DNA from: Mallotus nudiflorus
Taxonomy: Eukaryota; Streptophyta; Magnoliopsida; Malpighiales; Euphorbiaceae
Length of the DNA: 64,000 nt
Direction: 5' to 3'
Assembly (NCBI GenBank): GCA_947683625.1
Contig: CANTUR010000279.1
Span: forward strand, 1,240,001 to 1,304,000
A program made the position numbers and the translations under genes. Shown one piece after another: positions 23,394-35,217 of the stretch. The notes under the pieces were generated by a model. The model had not been told where the DNA came from. It did not search any database and was given only the letters and a program-made list of their open reading frames with translations. Positions within the stretch are counted from its first letter, which is position 1. Each line of letters begins with the position of its first letter.

Positions 23394-25084
23394 ATGCCAA
23401 GATCAAGGTAAGTAATCCAAATTTCTCACTTTTATGCAGTTTTTATATAGGAAAGTGCATAAAAGGCACTTTATTACTGGTTCGTGCCTGTGTTGCTCTA
23501 CACTTCATATATTATATGAGATCACCAGCTGGGTTATGCATGTCTTGATTTAGTTTGGTATCCGTACTTGTTCCACTAGTAGTTTTGATGAAGCCTATTC
23601 TTTACGCCATGGAATTAACAGGCACTTTTGCACACTTGTAGTTGTGGTTTCTTGACCCTGCACAACCATTTACGTGTTCATGGTCTAAAAGGGGTTTCAG
23701 ATGCGTTAAGATATTTGCTTCATCTTTTATCGCTATATTCGTTGTGCTGTGTTAAATCTTGTCTTGAGTATGTTCTGCTCATTTGTTAATGGACAAATGG
23801 GTGGTGAATTGCAGTATTTGGGTCTTGTGCTGAGGAAACTTTCTTTTTTTTTCCTTTCCCTTGGATGTGCTAAGTCATTATTTTTTCACAATAGGCAATG
23901 CACATTTTTGTTTGTGAATATAATTTTATGCCCTTTACAACTTAATGATCTCCAGGGGTTCAGAAATGCCTCAAAGGCCAGCTCCTCGAGGTCCACATCA
24001 ACTTAGGACGTCTAGTTCTGATTCAGATTCACTGCATCATCGGCCAATTACTGACCGAAGTCCCAAGCTAGGAGAACGTCGCTCTCCACGTGGTTCCAAT
24101 CCTGACACATTAAATCAAAAGAAACTTGGCACCCGCATTGCAGATTTAGAATCTCAACTCGGTCAAGCACAAGAAGAACTGAAGAATCTGAAAGAGCAGT
24201 TGGCCTCTGCTGAAGCTGCAAAAAAAGAAGCTCAACAAGAACTGGAGAAGAAAACAAATAAGCCATCTCTTCTTGATCCTGAGGAAGTTGAAGAGAAACA
24301 TTCTACATTGGAAATTCAGGATGTCAAAAAGGTTGATACAAATGATTTTTTTGAAGACAACCAGCAGGAAACTGACGTTTTTGAGATTCAAGTGGAGAAA
24401 GAGAGTGTTGATTCCAAGGTTGAAGGTAGCAAACTAATTGATAAGGTAGATAGAGGAGACTGCACAAATCAAATAGTAACTGAACCAGTAGCAAATTCAG
24501 AGGCAGAAAAGCCCTCATTCACTGACTTGGCTTTAAAGGATAATGAGATAAATATGCTTAACGCCAAGCTAGAAGAGAATGAAAACAAGCTAGAAGTGTT
24601 GGCTAAAGAGAATCAGAATTTGAAGAATCTACTGTATGAAGCAACTTTAAACATTTCATCTGTGAAAGTGAAAGAAGAGGATATGTCCTTGAGGCTGAGC
24701 AAACTGGGAGGAGAGCTGGAAGGAAGCCAAGCAAATGCAGCTCAGCTGAAGGAGAAGCTTGAAGCTGCAGAAGGAGCTAAGAAAGACTTAGAAGCAGAGA
24801 TAAAGAAGATGAGAGTGCAGACCGAGCAGTGGAGAAAGGCAGCAGATGCGGCAGCATCAGTTCTTGCTGGGGCTGTGGAAATGAATGGCAGAATTACTGA
24901 GAGGTGTGGCTCCATGGATAAGCACTTTGGTGTATTTGAAACACCAGCTGGTGGGTTCAATACTGGTTTGGTGGGATCACCTGGAATGGCTGATGATTTG
25001 GATGATGTTTTCGGAAATGCGAAAAGAAAGGGCTCTGGTATCAAAAAGTTTGGGGACTTGTGGAGAAAGATGGGCCAGAAATAG
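23394..25084 (+). CDS. Interactor of constitutively active ROPs (ICR/RIP family protein)
   Basis: Spliced CDS: 23394-23407 joined to 23956-25084. The donor is AAG|GTAAGT at 23408 and the acceptor is CTCCAG ending at 23955. The total is 1143 nt, 380 residues, starting MPRSRGSEMPQR. An ATG at 23945 inside the intron end gives a longer apparent frame but is not the expected start. The family are coiled-coil scaffolds that bind active ROP (plant Rho) GTPases and link them to polarity, secretion or microtubules. Seen here: a basic, serine-rich N-terminus, a coiled coil (KKLGTRIADLESQLGQAQEELKNL region, residues about 55-100), an acidic middle, a second coiled coil (about 195-290) and the conserved motif QWRKAADAAASVLA, needed for ROP binding in the family. 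The C-terminus is basic (KKFGDLWRKMGQK). No stops or shifts. The MULE lies about 220 bp upstream of the putative 5' exon. Confidence 0.93.
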
Positions 25085-26932
25085 GAAAAATCTTAGTGAA
25101 ATTGATGTCCATTTGCCCTGTTTTATTTATGCTATTGAAATGGTTACTTACCGTTTCGCTTATTGTTTGCATCTATTTATACTTCGTACGAAGTTAAACT
25201 TGACAACATCCTTTCAGGGATGATCTTAAAATGCCAGTACTATGATCCTCGGGGTGTGAGGTCTCAAGCTTAAAGAGCCAGCTCTCAGTTAACTATTTAT
25301 TCTTAGGTGTCAAACTGACTAATTGTGTGTGCCATCGGGGGTTACAAATGTATTATATTATGCTCAATTCTTAATACGCATAAACAGAAACACCATGAAA
25401 ATACTAATCTATAATGTTTTTGCAGCTGAGCTTTTTTGTTTTACAATGAAAAATAAATGTTTTTTTAAATGGAGTCTTGAAAGTTTAATTTAAAAATGAT
25501 GCAATGTATCACAAATTCTATTCATCAAATTTTTAAGATAGCGCATGGCACGATTTTTGTGGGGGACATTTTTCATATTTTCCTGAATATATAGAAGAAA
25601 TAAAAATAGACTTGTAAATAAAACACACATTTAAATACAAAATCAGTAAATATTATTTACTTTATATGACTAATGTGCAATAAATTAGAGTAGTATGACT
25701 ATTTTGTAATAGGTTAATAAATAGTGTGACCATATATAAATTACCTTAAAATTCTTCATGCATCTCTAGGAGTGCAATTTATAAATTTAATAAATAAAAA
25801 ATTATACATATAACTAAAATACTATAAGAACTTAATAGATTTAGTTTTCACAAAAAAAAAAAATCATCTAACTTCTTAAAATTATAATTAATATTATTAC
25901 GTGTTAATTATGTGTTAATTATATAGCTTGAATGTCTTGGTGGATCATTTGATGTCATAGCTAAGAAGATTAATAAATAAATTACGTGTTAATTATGCAT
26001 ATAAAATTAGTTTGAATGGTGTCACATACAAAACTCATCTGGCAATTTGAAAGATTGTTTTGCAATCATATCTTAAACTCAATTTACTCAATCAATAATC
26101 ACATAATCCAAATGTATATTTGTAAAAATAAAAAAAAAACTTTTATTATTTTTTGCAATTTAATTATAACATTTCAATTTTAACATATTAAAATATAAAT
26201 TCTAAAAAATTTACAATTCAAAACACTGATTAATAATCTAGTGTAATCATGCTGGCATTACAAAGTAAGAGTTGGTTGAATTGTCCACCTCATAATAATT
26301 TGTTTCCACGTCGAAATGGTATGTTTCATAAAAGAAGGAAAAGAAAACACGAAATTTGTGCTCCTTATTTGTTTGTCCATATTTTTATTTATCATCGTGA
26401 TCTTCTTCTACTTGGTTTTCATTTAGGGTTTACAGTCAAAATGTCAAGTAGCTCAAGGTTAGTCTCAAATGGATGGTATCCTTCCCTCTTTTAATTTTCT
26501 ATTCTATCAAATGTCCACCAACTTGGACGAAAAAGAAAATGCTGCCTAGTTGCTAAGTAGTTAGGTTCTCAGTCATAGGTTTTATGAGTTTTTGAAGATA
26601 CTTGTTTGTGTATTTTATGTTTTAAAGTTGTGCTTAATGCCGATATAGGCTTAATTTTTTAACTAAAATGTGCTAACATCTTTTTTGAATGACGTAATGA
26701 AAAAGTTTATTGCTTTTGTAAGCTTTGTAAGCATAGTTCTGTGTTATTATTAAATGTATGACCTGAGAACAGTGGCATCCAAACTAAAAATGATCAATAT
26801 AACTTGGTTATAAGTTAAACCACGAAGCTTCAAAATTACATTCAATTTGGTTATAAGTTTACAACTATTGTTTATAGTCGAAAACGTAAGCACATATGTT
26901 TGAATGTAACAACAAAAAAGTTAGATTGTTTA
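25085..26932. other. ICR 3' region and AT-rich intergenic DNA
   Basis: The first few hundred bases probably hold the 3' UTR; AATAAA-like words occur near 25449. The rest is AT-rich without recognisable coding sequence. A small frame at 26249-26494 includes MSSSSRLVSNG, too short to assign. The last five bases (GTTTA, 26928-26932) are one copy of the target duplication of the next element. Confidence 0.6.
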
Positions 26933-28389
26933 TGTCACAACCCAAAATAGGGGCCATGACCGGCACTAGAGAACGGGAATTCTTTCGAATTCGGAACCCA
27001 TAACAAGCCTTAAAATAAAATAAAACATACAATAATAATAATAACATAATTATAATATTATGCAGCGGAATTAAATCATAAATATTAAAATAATAATCCA
27101 CCAATGATATTAAATCGAACATCCTCATCTTATATATAAATATTCCTTTAATACAAATGCAGTTCAAATCTTTAAAGTACATAACTCACATAAATAAATA
27201 CATAAATTACACAACTATTACAATTACTGCAGTGTCTATATTATAAAATAAAACTCAGATAAGCAGTTTACATAGTGAAGTCGGGGCGGAAGAAATCCGG
27301 CGTAAGGGTCTGCTACTGAGGTCTGAAGATAATGACTCTCCTGAAAAATAGTCAACGGAGGGAAGTCAGACCTCACTGAGTGAATTGTTATAATATATAT
27401 ACATGCATAGCTAAATGATAATGCACATATTCAATAGTATATATAATAGATATATATACAAGCAATTACACACAGATGCAGCAAAACAATTTTATATAAT
27501 ACTAAGAAAATACATCCGTATATGAAGGATCAAATAGAACCCTAGAAAATCGCAACCTCAAACAGTGTTAAACAACACTCTAGCCATACAGGCTCACTTA
27601 TTCCAAATAAGTTCACTTGTTCCATTTGGACAATAGACTTGCCCCAAGACACTAAGTCAACCGAGCTCCAGCAGTCTGACTGTTGGTGTGATTGGCCCCG
27701 AGACACTTGGTCAACCGAGCTCCAGCAATCACACTCTCAATCACATCACACATCAAATACATCAATCCAATCAATATCCACAAATAGGTTAGTAATATAA
27801 CCTAAATTCTATCGTCGTATCGGTACGTACTCGGTCCTAGTGCTACTCATTAGGTAGCACGTTCTATTGATATCCTTCATTAATATATAAAACATACATT
27901 CTTAAATAAATGATGCATGAATTTGAAATAAATAGCAACATAAACCATATATTTACTAGAAATATACCAAAAGTAAACCAGGTATATTTCGAGTATATAT
28001 ACGTCAAATAAATCTAATATAATTGCAAAATAAACTAGAAATATATTTAAAAAAATTTTAGGTATAAATGTTTAATAAAAAACGCATATAATTTAAAATA
28101 TATAAAAAATAAACCAAAAATAAACCTAAGTACTAATTAAATCATTTATGTATATTTTATCAAAATAAACCATACATTTCTAAAACATGCACCCTAAAAC
28201 ATATATATATAAAATAACAACTTACTGTTATTACGCTCCACGAGATGGGTCCAACGGGTCTGGTCCACTAAGCCTCGGTCTCGGCGTAACTAAACAAACA
28301 AACAATAGTAGAAGATTAGAATAAATTTAACAAACGTTCTAAAGACTCGATTTAGAATACTAGACACAGAATTAGAATCAGAGTTCGAC

Positions 28390-28492
28390 CGGACATCATG
28401 TTTTGCGAGAATTCTATCAAAAATTCGGCAGAACCTCCCTCGTAAAATGGACATCTCTCTACTCAAAGAGTAGAGCTGGTTCTGCAAAGAAA
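28390..28492 (-). other. Conserved LTR island, copy 4
   Basis: On the minus strand a TTTTCTTTGCAG site precedes CTCTACT/AGTAGAG (28457-28463 with 2869-type partner at 28469-28475, perfect 7-bp stem, loop CTTTG). The second repeat begins CATTTTACGAG; its right arm is CTCGCAAAACATG, slightly decayed. Confidence 0.55.
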
Positions 28493-29694
28493 ACACACTT
28501 CGAAATAACACAAAATTCACAACCACAATCTCTCGGTCGGACTCCAAACTACAATTCACCGACTGAGGTTCACAATTCACAAAATAGTTACAAAATATCG
28601 AAAATGCCCTTTTATAATAAAAATTAATTTTATAAATCCAAATTATATAATTAACCCTAAAACACATTAAAAACCGATAAAAACTCATTTATTTAGAAAA
28701 ATCGTATATTATATATATAATTGAAAATAATTTACGAAAAATAGTTTTAATTGGTTAAAAATACTAAATAATTTGTAGAAATCATTTTTATACCTTAAAT
28801 AACTAGTAAAACCAATTTAATTACATTTTTAGTCAATTTAGTGTCAAATTACCAAAATACCCCTATATATATAAATTTACTAAAATTAATAAGAAATTCA
28901 CCAAAAATAATATAATTACTAAAAATTAATTTTCTCAACATATAATTCAATAATATCAATAAATACACTCAATTAACCAATTAATTTCAATTAAACACAT
29001 AATTAATCTAATTTTCCAAAATTACATAAACTTAATAAAAATCCAAAATAAATATATAAAATTCACAAAAATTACCAATAAATTTCTAAAATGCATTTCA
29101 ACACCTATAATTACCATAAAACACAATTTCATAATTTAATTAATTAATTGTCGAAAATTAGAAAATAATAATAAAATAATAAAAAATTCACAAAAATCAA
29201 AATAATTTCCAAAAATTCTAAAAAAATTACAGAATGTAGATTAAGCTACTAGGATCAAAGTTTGTGAAGAGAGTTTGCTTGAATCAATCAAATTGAAGCT
29301 CAAAAAAATTCAAAACCCTAAATGGCCGAAAATAGAAAATCAAAACCTAGGAAAATCTAGACCATTTTAAGTGAAAAAAAGCTTGGAATCACACTCACCG
29401 GAGCTCAAGGAGAAGATAGAAACTGGTGGCATGAAAAATGGTGGCCGGAATCGCTGTGATCGACGGTGGAGATGAGTTTCGGTTTTCCAGCCAATTCGAG
29501 CTTCAAACGGCGTCGGAGAAGGAAGAGAAGGCGGCGAGGCTGGCTGGGGATGATGCTGGCACGCTGGGAGACACACCGATGGCAAGGAAATGGCGTGACA
29601 GTGGCGGAACGGCGAGGGAGGGTGATCGGGAATGTAAGGGAAGATGGATGGCAAAACTGTAATTTTGGTAAACTTTTTGATTTTGATAATATTT

Positions 29695-29698
<4 letters not shown>

Positions 29699-29745
<47 letters not shown>
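29699..29745. repeat. (TA)n microsatellite, expanded in this LTR
   Basis: 47 uninterrupted bases of TA. The matching site in the partner LTR (about 37984-38003) is short and interrupted by GTG. Confidence 0.95.
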
Positions 29746-29747
<2 letters not shown>

Positions 29748-30108
29748 ACACTATATATTATTATATTATATAATCTCACACACATTAAATATACACCACA
29801 CACATATTTTAATAATATATACACATATATAATTAATTTATTAATATTAAAACTAAATAATAAAATTGAATTTAATTAACTAAACCCTAACTTAATTTAA
29901 ATAAATGTACATACATACACTTTATTTAGCACTTTAAAATTATATATGAGTTCATGAAAATTCATAAAATTATTTAAAATAATTAATATTAAATTATTTA
30001 CATCTTAATTTCCTCAAAAATATAATTTCCGAAAAAATTTTACGTAAAGTATTTAAAATAATTCAAAATAATTAAAATGACTTAATAAATAACAAACTCA
30101 TGAAAATA

Positions 30109-30111
<3 letters not shown>

Positions 30112-30157
<46 letters not shown>
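30112..30157. repeat. (TA)n microsatellite, expanded in this LTR
   Basis: About 46 bases of TA. The partner LTR has fewer than 20 at 38371-38387. Confidence 0.95.
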
Positions 30158-30161
<4 letters not shown>

Positions 30162-30215
30162 AACACTGCATATCCCGATGGAGTTTAAAATTATTTAAAA
30201 ACTCAGGATATTACA

Positions 30216-30228
30216 GTTTTCCCTCCTT
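30216..30228 (-). other. Polypurine tract of element B
   Basis: The minus strand reads AAGGAGGGAAAAC, directly upstream of the 3' LTR terminus. Confidence 0.85.
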
Positions 30229-30271
30229 ATAAGAATTCGTCCCCGAATTCCAGAAAAGAATAATTACATAA

Positions 30272-33200
30272 TCAAGAAGGAAAGAGATACGGGTAAGAAG
30301 CTCGCATCTCAGCTTCAGTCTCCCACGTATGCTCCTCAACTCTGTTGCTACGCCACAGAACCTTGACCATTGGAATCTGTTTCAATCACAACTGTCAAAC
30401 TTGATAATCAATGATCGCCACAAGTTCTTCCACAAACATCAAATATTTGTTCACTTCTACACTATCGGGCTGCAACACGTGTGAAGGGTCTGAGATATAC
30501 TTTCTCAGCATCGAGATATGAAACACCGGATGCACTTGGGACATACTCGGAGGCAAAGCCAACCGATATGCAACAGTGCCAACTCTCTCCAGAATCTCAA
30601 ATGGTCCGATATATCTCGGTGCTAACTTACCCTTCCTGCCAAATCTTATAACACCCTTCATCGGAGACACCTTCAGAAAAATAAAGTCTCAACCTGAAAC
30701 TCTACATCTCTATGCCTAGGATCCGCATAGCTCTTCTGCCTGCTAACTGCGGTCTCTAATCTGTGCTTAATCATGGCAACTTTCTCTGCAGCATCCTGAA
30801 CCATCTCAGGTCCAGTCAAAGCTCTCTCCTCAATCTCATCCCAACTCAGAGGGAATCTACATTTCCTTCCATATAACGCCTCATATGGTGCCATGCCAAT
30901 ACTGCTATGGTAGCTGTTATTATATGCAAACTCTACAAGTGGCAAATGATCATCCCAGCTACCTCCCAAATCCAGGACACACATTCTCAACATATCTTCT
31001 AATGTCTGGATCGTCCTCTCAGACTGTCCATCTTTCTGAGGATGAAAAGTAGTACTGAAGTCCAACCCAGCGCCCATCGCTTCCTGCAACTTCTGCCAAA
31101 AATGAGAGGTAAAAATCGAACCTTTGTCTGACACAATGGACACAAGTACTCCATGAAGGCACACAATATGCTTCGTATATAGCTTCACCAATCTAGCTAT
31201 AGAATAGGTGGCTTTTATAGGTAAGAAATGTGCAGACTTGGTCAACCTGTCTACAATCACCCAGATGGAATCGTATCCATCCTTAGAACGAGGTAAACCA
31301 ACCACAAAATCCATAGCTATCCTTTCCCACTTCCACTCGGGAATAGGAAGAGGCTGAAGCTTCCCAGAAGGCTTATGATGTTCAACTTTCACTTACTGAC
31401 ACATCAAGCATTTAACAATATAATTAGCGACATCCTTCTTCAGTCCGTCCCATCAGTATAAATCTCTGATATTATGGTACATCTTAATGACACCCGAATG
31501 TATGCTATAGGCTGTAGAATATGCTTCCTCTAGGATCTCTTCTCTCAAATTATCCACATCAAGAACACATAATCTACCACTGATCCACAACACACCATCA
31601 TCATCAAGTGTGAAATCAGTGAACTTCCCTGCTCGAACATTCTCTGCAAGCTCTTCTAGAATAGGATCTCGGCTCTGAGCTACCTTAATCCTATCCCTCA
31701 GTACAGATCGCACCTTAAATTGAGCTAGCAGTCCACCTGACCTACTAATCTTCATCATCATACCTTGATCCACTAACAGATGCAACTCCTGGATCAACGG
31801 TCTCCTCTCAACACTGATGTGAGCAAGACTGCCTGAGGACTTTCTACTCAAGGCATCTGCTACAACATTAGCCTTGCTTGGATGATATAATATCTCACAA
31901 TCATAATCCTTTAACAATTCCAACCATCTCCTCTGCCTCAGATTCATATCTCTCTGCTGGAAAATGTACTTAAGGCTCTTGTGATCAGTAAAAATCTCAT
32001 AAGTCACCCCATACAGATAGTGTCTCCAAATCTTGAGAGCAAAGATCACTACAGCCATCTTAAGGTCATGTGTAGGATAGTTTTGCTCATGCATCTTCAA
32101 CTGCCTCGAAGCATAGGCTATCACCCTACCATTCTGCATCAACACATAACCAAGGCCAACTTTAGAGACATCACAATAAACTGTGAACTTGTCCACACTA
32201 TTAGGCAAAGCTAACACTGGAGCTATGGTCAACTTCTCCTTTTAACAACTGGAAACTATTCTCATAAGCTTCTGACCACTCGAATCTAATATTCTTCTGA
32301 GTCAAGCAAGTTATAGGGGCTGCAATTCTGGAAAAATCCTGCACAAACCGCCTATAATACCTGGCTAAACCTAGAAAACTCTGAATCTCAGTAACAGAAG
32401 TTAGTCTAGGCCACTCAGACACTACTTTAATCTTTTGTGGATCAACCTAGATACCTTCTTTAGACACCATGTGTCTAAGAAAGGAAACACTCTCCATCTA
32501 GAAATCGCACTTCGAGAATTTAGCATAAAGCTGATGTTCTCTCAATGTTGTAGTACAGTCCTCAAGTGATATACATGCTCCTCCATACTCCTCGAATATA
32601 CCAGTATATCATCGATGAAGACTACTACAAACTGATCCACATAAGGTCTGAATACCTTGTTCATCAAGTCCATAAAAGTTGTTGGTGCATTAGTCAAACC
32701 AAAAGACATCACTAGAAACTTATAATGGCCATATCAAGTGCAGAATGCCGTTTTAGGAACATTGGCTTCACTGATCCGTAGCTGATGATAACCTGACCTC
32801 AAATCAATCTTAGAAAAGAGTTGTGCACCCTGTAGCTGATCAAACAAGTCATCTATCCTCAGGAGAGGATACTTGTTCTTTACTGTCACCTTATTTAGCT
32901 CTCTATAGTCAATGCATAGTCTCAGGGTACCATCCTTCTTCTTCATAAATAGGACTGATGCACCCTAAGGAGAAACACTGGGTCTGATGAAATCCTTATC
33001 TAGCAACTCTTGCAACTACTCCTTCAACTCTTTCAACTCTGCAGGAGCCATTCTATAGGGTGTCATAGATATAGGAGTAGTACCTGGAACCACATCCATA
33101 CAGAACTCAATCTCTCTGTGAGGTGGTAAACTTGGCAACTCCTTAGGAAAAACATCAGGAAACTCATAGGCAACAGGAACATCTATGAGTGACAACTTCT

Positions 33201-33640
33201 CCACTGAAGTATCCCTGACCAATGCCAAATATCCTTGACATCCTTTCCTCAGCAACTTCCTAGCCGTAATAGCAGAAATAAGATTTTGAGGTGCTGAACT
33301 CCTATCACCCACAAACTTAAATTCTTCTTCACCAGGAATTCTGAAAGTCACCTCTTTATTCCGATAATCCACCACGACATAGTGCTGAGATAACCAATCC
33401 ATACCCAAAATAACATCAAACTCCATCACATCCAAAAGAATCAAATTAGCAGACAATTCTCTATCTCCCATGAGAATTGGACAACCAAAAAGAACAATAT
33501 CGGTGTCCAAAGAATCACTTAGAGGAGTGCCAAAAAATAAAGGAAAAGCCATCCTCGAAGCTTGCTAACAAGACTTGGAAGCAAAAACAGGAGAAACGAA
33601 TGAATGTGTGGCACCCGGATCAAACAGAACCCATGCATCT
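30272..33640 (-). pseudogene. Tekay element B pol (PR-RT-RNaseH-INT-chromodomain), lightly broken
   Basis: Protease near 33.6-33.2 kb has FDPGATHSF and ILGMDWLSQH. RT (about 33.05-32.2 kb) includes LRLCIDYRELNKVTVKN and FIDDILVYS with intact catalytic Asp pair. RNase H (32232-31453) has YCDVSKVGLGYVL, TDHKSLKYIF and VADALSRKS. Integrase (about 31500-30680) has MDFVVGLPRSKDGYDS, VSDKGSIF and HPQKDGQSERT, so all three catalytic acids remain. A chromodomain (VKVLWRSNRVEEHTWE) ends at the TGA at 30272. Breaks: stops such as CAG to TAG in SPQGAS and CGA to TGA before YGHYK, and shifts near 32545, 32215 and 30680. It is the better preserved of the two Tekay copies. Confidence 0.92.
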
Positions 33641-35017
33641 AGGTAACAGACAGAAATAATACCTGCCACGATTGCATTAGATGCCTAAGCATCCTACTGA
33701 GTGAAATGGAAAACTCTGGCTTGTCCTCGACCTCCCTGCTGACTGGTAGAAGCCTGGCCAACACCTCTGGTACCTCCTCTAGTACCTCTACCATGACCCT
33801 GCTGGGGAACAAGCTGAATGGAACTCTGATGCTGGGCTGGAGGCAACTGAAATGGTATGGGTGCAGCACTAGTAATCGACTGCTGAGGAAATCATGGAAT
33901 CTGTGGCTACTGATACCCAGAATAAGGACACGATCTAGCATAATTTCCTGTCTGCCTGCATCTAAAGCACATCAACGGTGTCAGGTAACCCGGGTCCCTG
34001 ATGGACTCTACCGCAGGTCTGGCAAAAACTGGCAGCTGATCTAGAACTACGACCACTGTTGCTGCTCGAAGCACTTGACCCGAATCTAAATGGTCTATGC
34101 TGACCTCCACGGCCATGTCTACTGCTTTGATGCACTCACTGCTGTTGTCTCTAACTCTATTGAGTCGGACCTCTCTGTTGACTACTCGAACCAACATGAA
34201 AACTAGAATACGAAGTAGCCTGCAACCCACTCGACTGAACACCCAGCTGGTAAAAATCAGGCATAGCTCCCTGCCTGACTAACCTCAGCTCAATCTCCTT
34301 GGCCAACTCTATCACAGACTCCAGAGTAAGACCCGTTGTAGGCATACCAGCAAATGCTGAACCCGATCCGGTGACGTAGGTAGTGACTGTGAAATACTGA
34401 TCTCGCATTAAATCCTCTGCATACCTACCCAGCCGAAGGAACTCTCGGGTGTACTCCTCTACTGATTGATCACCATGAGATATGCTGGTCAATTTGAGAT
34501 GATAGCTCATGCGGAGTGGCTCTAGACAGAATCTCCTGATAAATCGCTCTCGGAACTAAGCCTTGGTCATCGTCATTATATAAGGCTGGATCATCTTAAT
34601 AAACCAGTCCAGGGCTGGTCCCTTGATAGAAAGCTCAACAATTATGATCCGCTGGTACTTGGTGTGAGCAGTCCGAGTCCTAGTCTCAATCGCATACAGA
34701 AAGTCTAACGGATCGGAAGTCCCATCGAAAGCAATCCTACCAACTCTGGCATAGAACAGAGCTGCCTCAGGGTCAAATATACCCTGCCGATAGGTAGGCT
34801 GAACAACTGGAGGTACAGGGATATCCTCAAACTCAAGCTCTACAAGCTCCTCATCTTGTATCTCTCTCTACCTACGATGACCTACCGCTCCTCGAGGTCT
34901 ACCTCTGCCATGACCTCTGTGTCTAACTGGTGGCTCAAGAGGTAAAACCTCATCCTAAAAGGACTCATCATCCTCGGCCTCAACGACCGATGGAGCGATA
35001 CGCGCTTGCCTCCTCAT
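33640..35017 (-). pseudogene. Tekay element B gag, broken
   Basis: The minus-strand ATG at 35017 starts MRRQARIAPSVVEAEDDESF, with a stop soon after. The Gag core (FDGTSDPLDFLYAIETRTRT near 34720; YTREFLRLGRYAEDLM near 34440) is well kept. The zinc knuckle near 33960 reads CFRCRQTGNYARSC, with Asn where His should bind zinc. At least one shift near 34060 moves the C-terminal third to another frame. Gag would assemble the particle and package RNA. Confidence 0.88.
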
Positions 35018-35199
35018 TCTGAAAAGACAAATAGAACGATTCAGACAAAATAGACAAAGGAGGAACAACGAAGAAAACTAAAGCAAGGATTACTTGTCAA
35101 GACATACTCAAACCTAATTCACTATAGTAGTTTCAAAAGAAAACACAACTTTGAAAACTAGGGCCACAACTCACATAACTAAAGCCTTGACATAAAACT

Positions 35200-35213
35200 C
35201 TGCTTTGATACCA
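35200..35213 (-). other. Primer-binding site of element B (initiator tRNA-Met type)
   Basis: The minus strand reads TGGTATCAAAGCAG, 4 bp inside the 5' LTR. It is close to the complement of the initiator tRNA-Met 3' end. Confidence 0.85.
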
Positions 35214-35217
35214 ACTT

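Larger units (their letters stand above)
26933..30215 (-). repeat. 3' LTR of Tekay element B
   Basis: On the minus strand it starts TGTAATATCC at 30215 and ends GGGTTGTGACA at 26933 (3283 bp). Two (TA)n runs (29699-29745 and about 30112-30157) are much longer than in the partner LTR. It is non-coding; small frames near 28.3-29.8 kb are chance or repeat artefacts. Confidence 0.93.

Noticed and set aside
24742..25044. Minus-strand frames across the ICR exon
   Set aside because: Shadows of the coding strand; the plus frame has family motifs and splice sites.
26249..26494. 81-codon frame containing MSSSSRLVSNG, reminiscent of GRF-zinc-finger protein starts
   Set aside because: Too short, no Cys/His motif follows, and it sits in AT-rich intergenic DNA.
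29367..29879. Overlapping frames near 29.4-29.9 kb and 37.7-38.1 kb, GC-richer than surroundings
   Set aside because: They are in the LTRs of element B; the two copies differ by indels that shift the frame, so no protein is conserved. The GC-richer block is LTR leader-like sequence.
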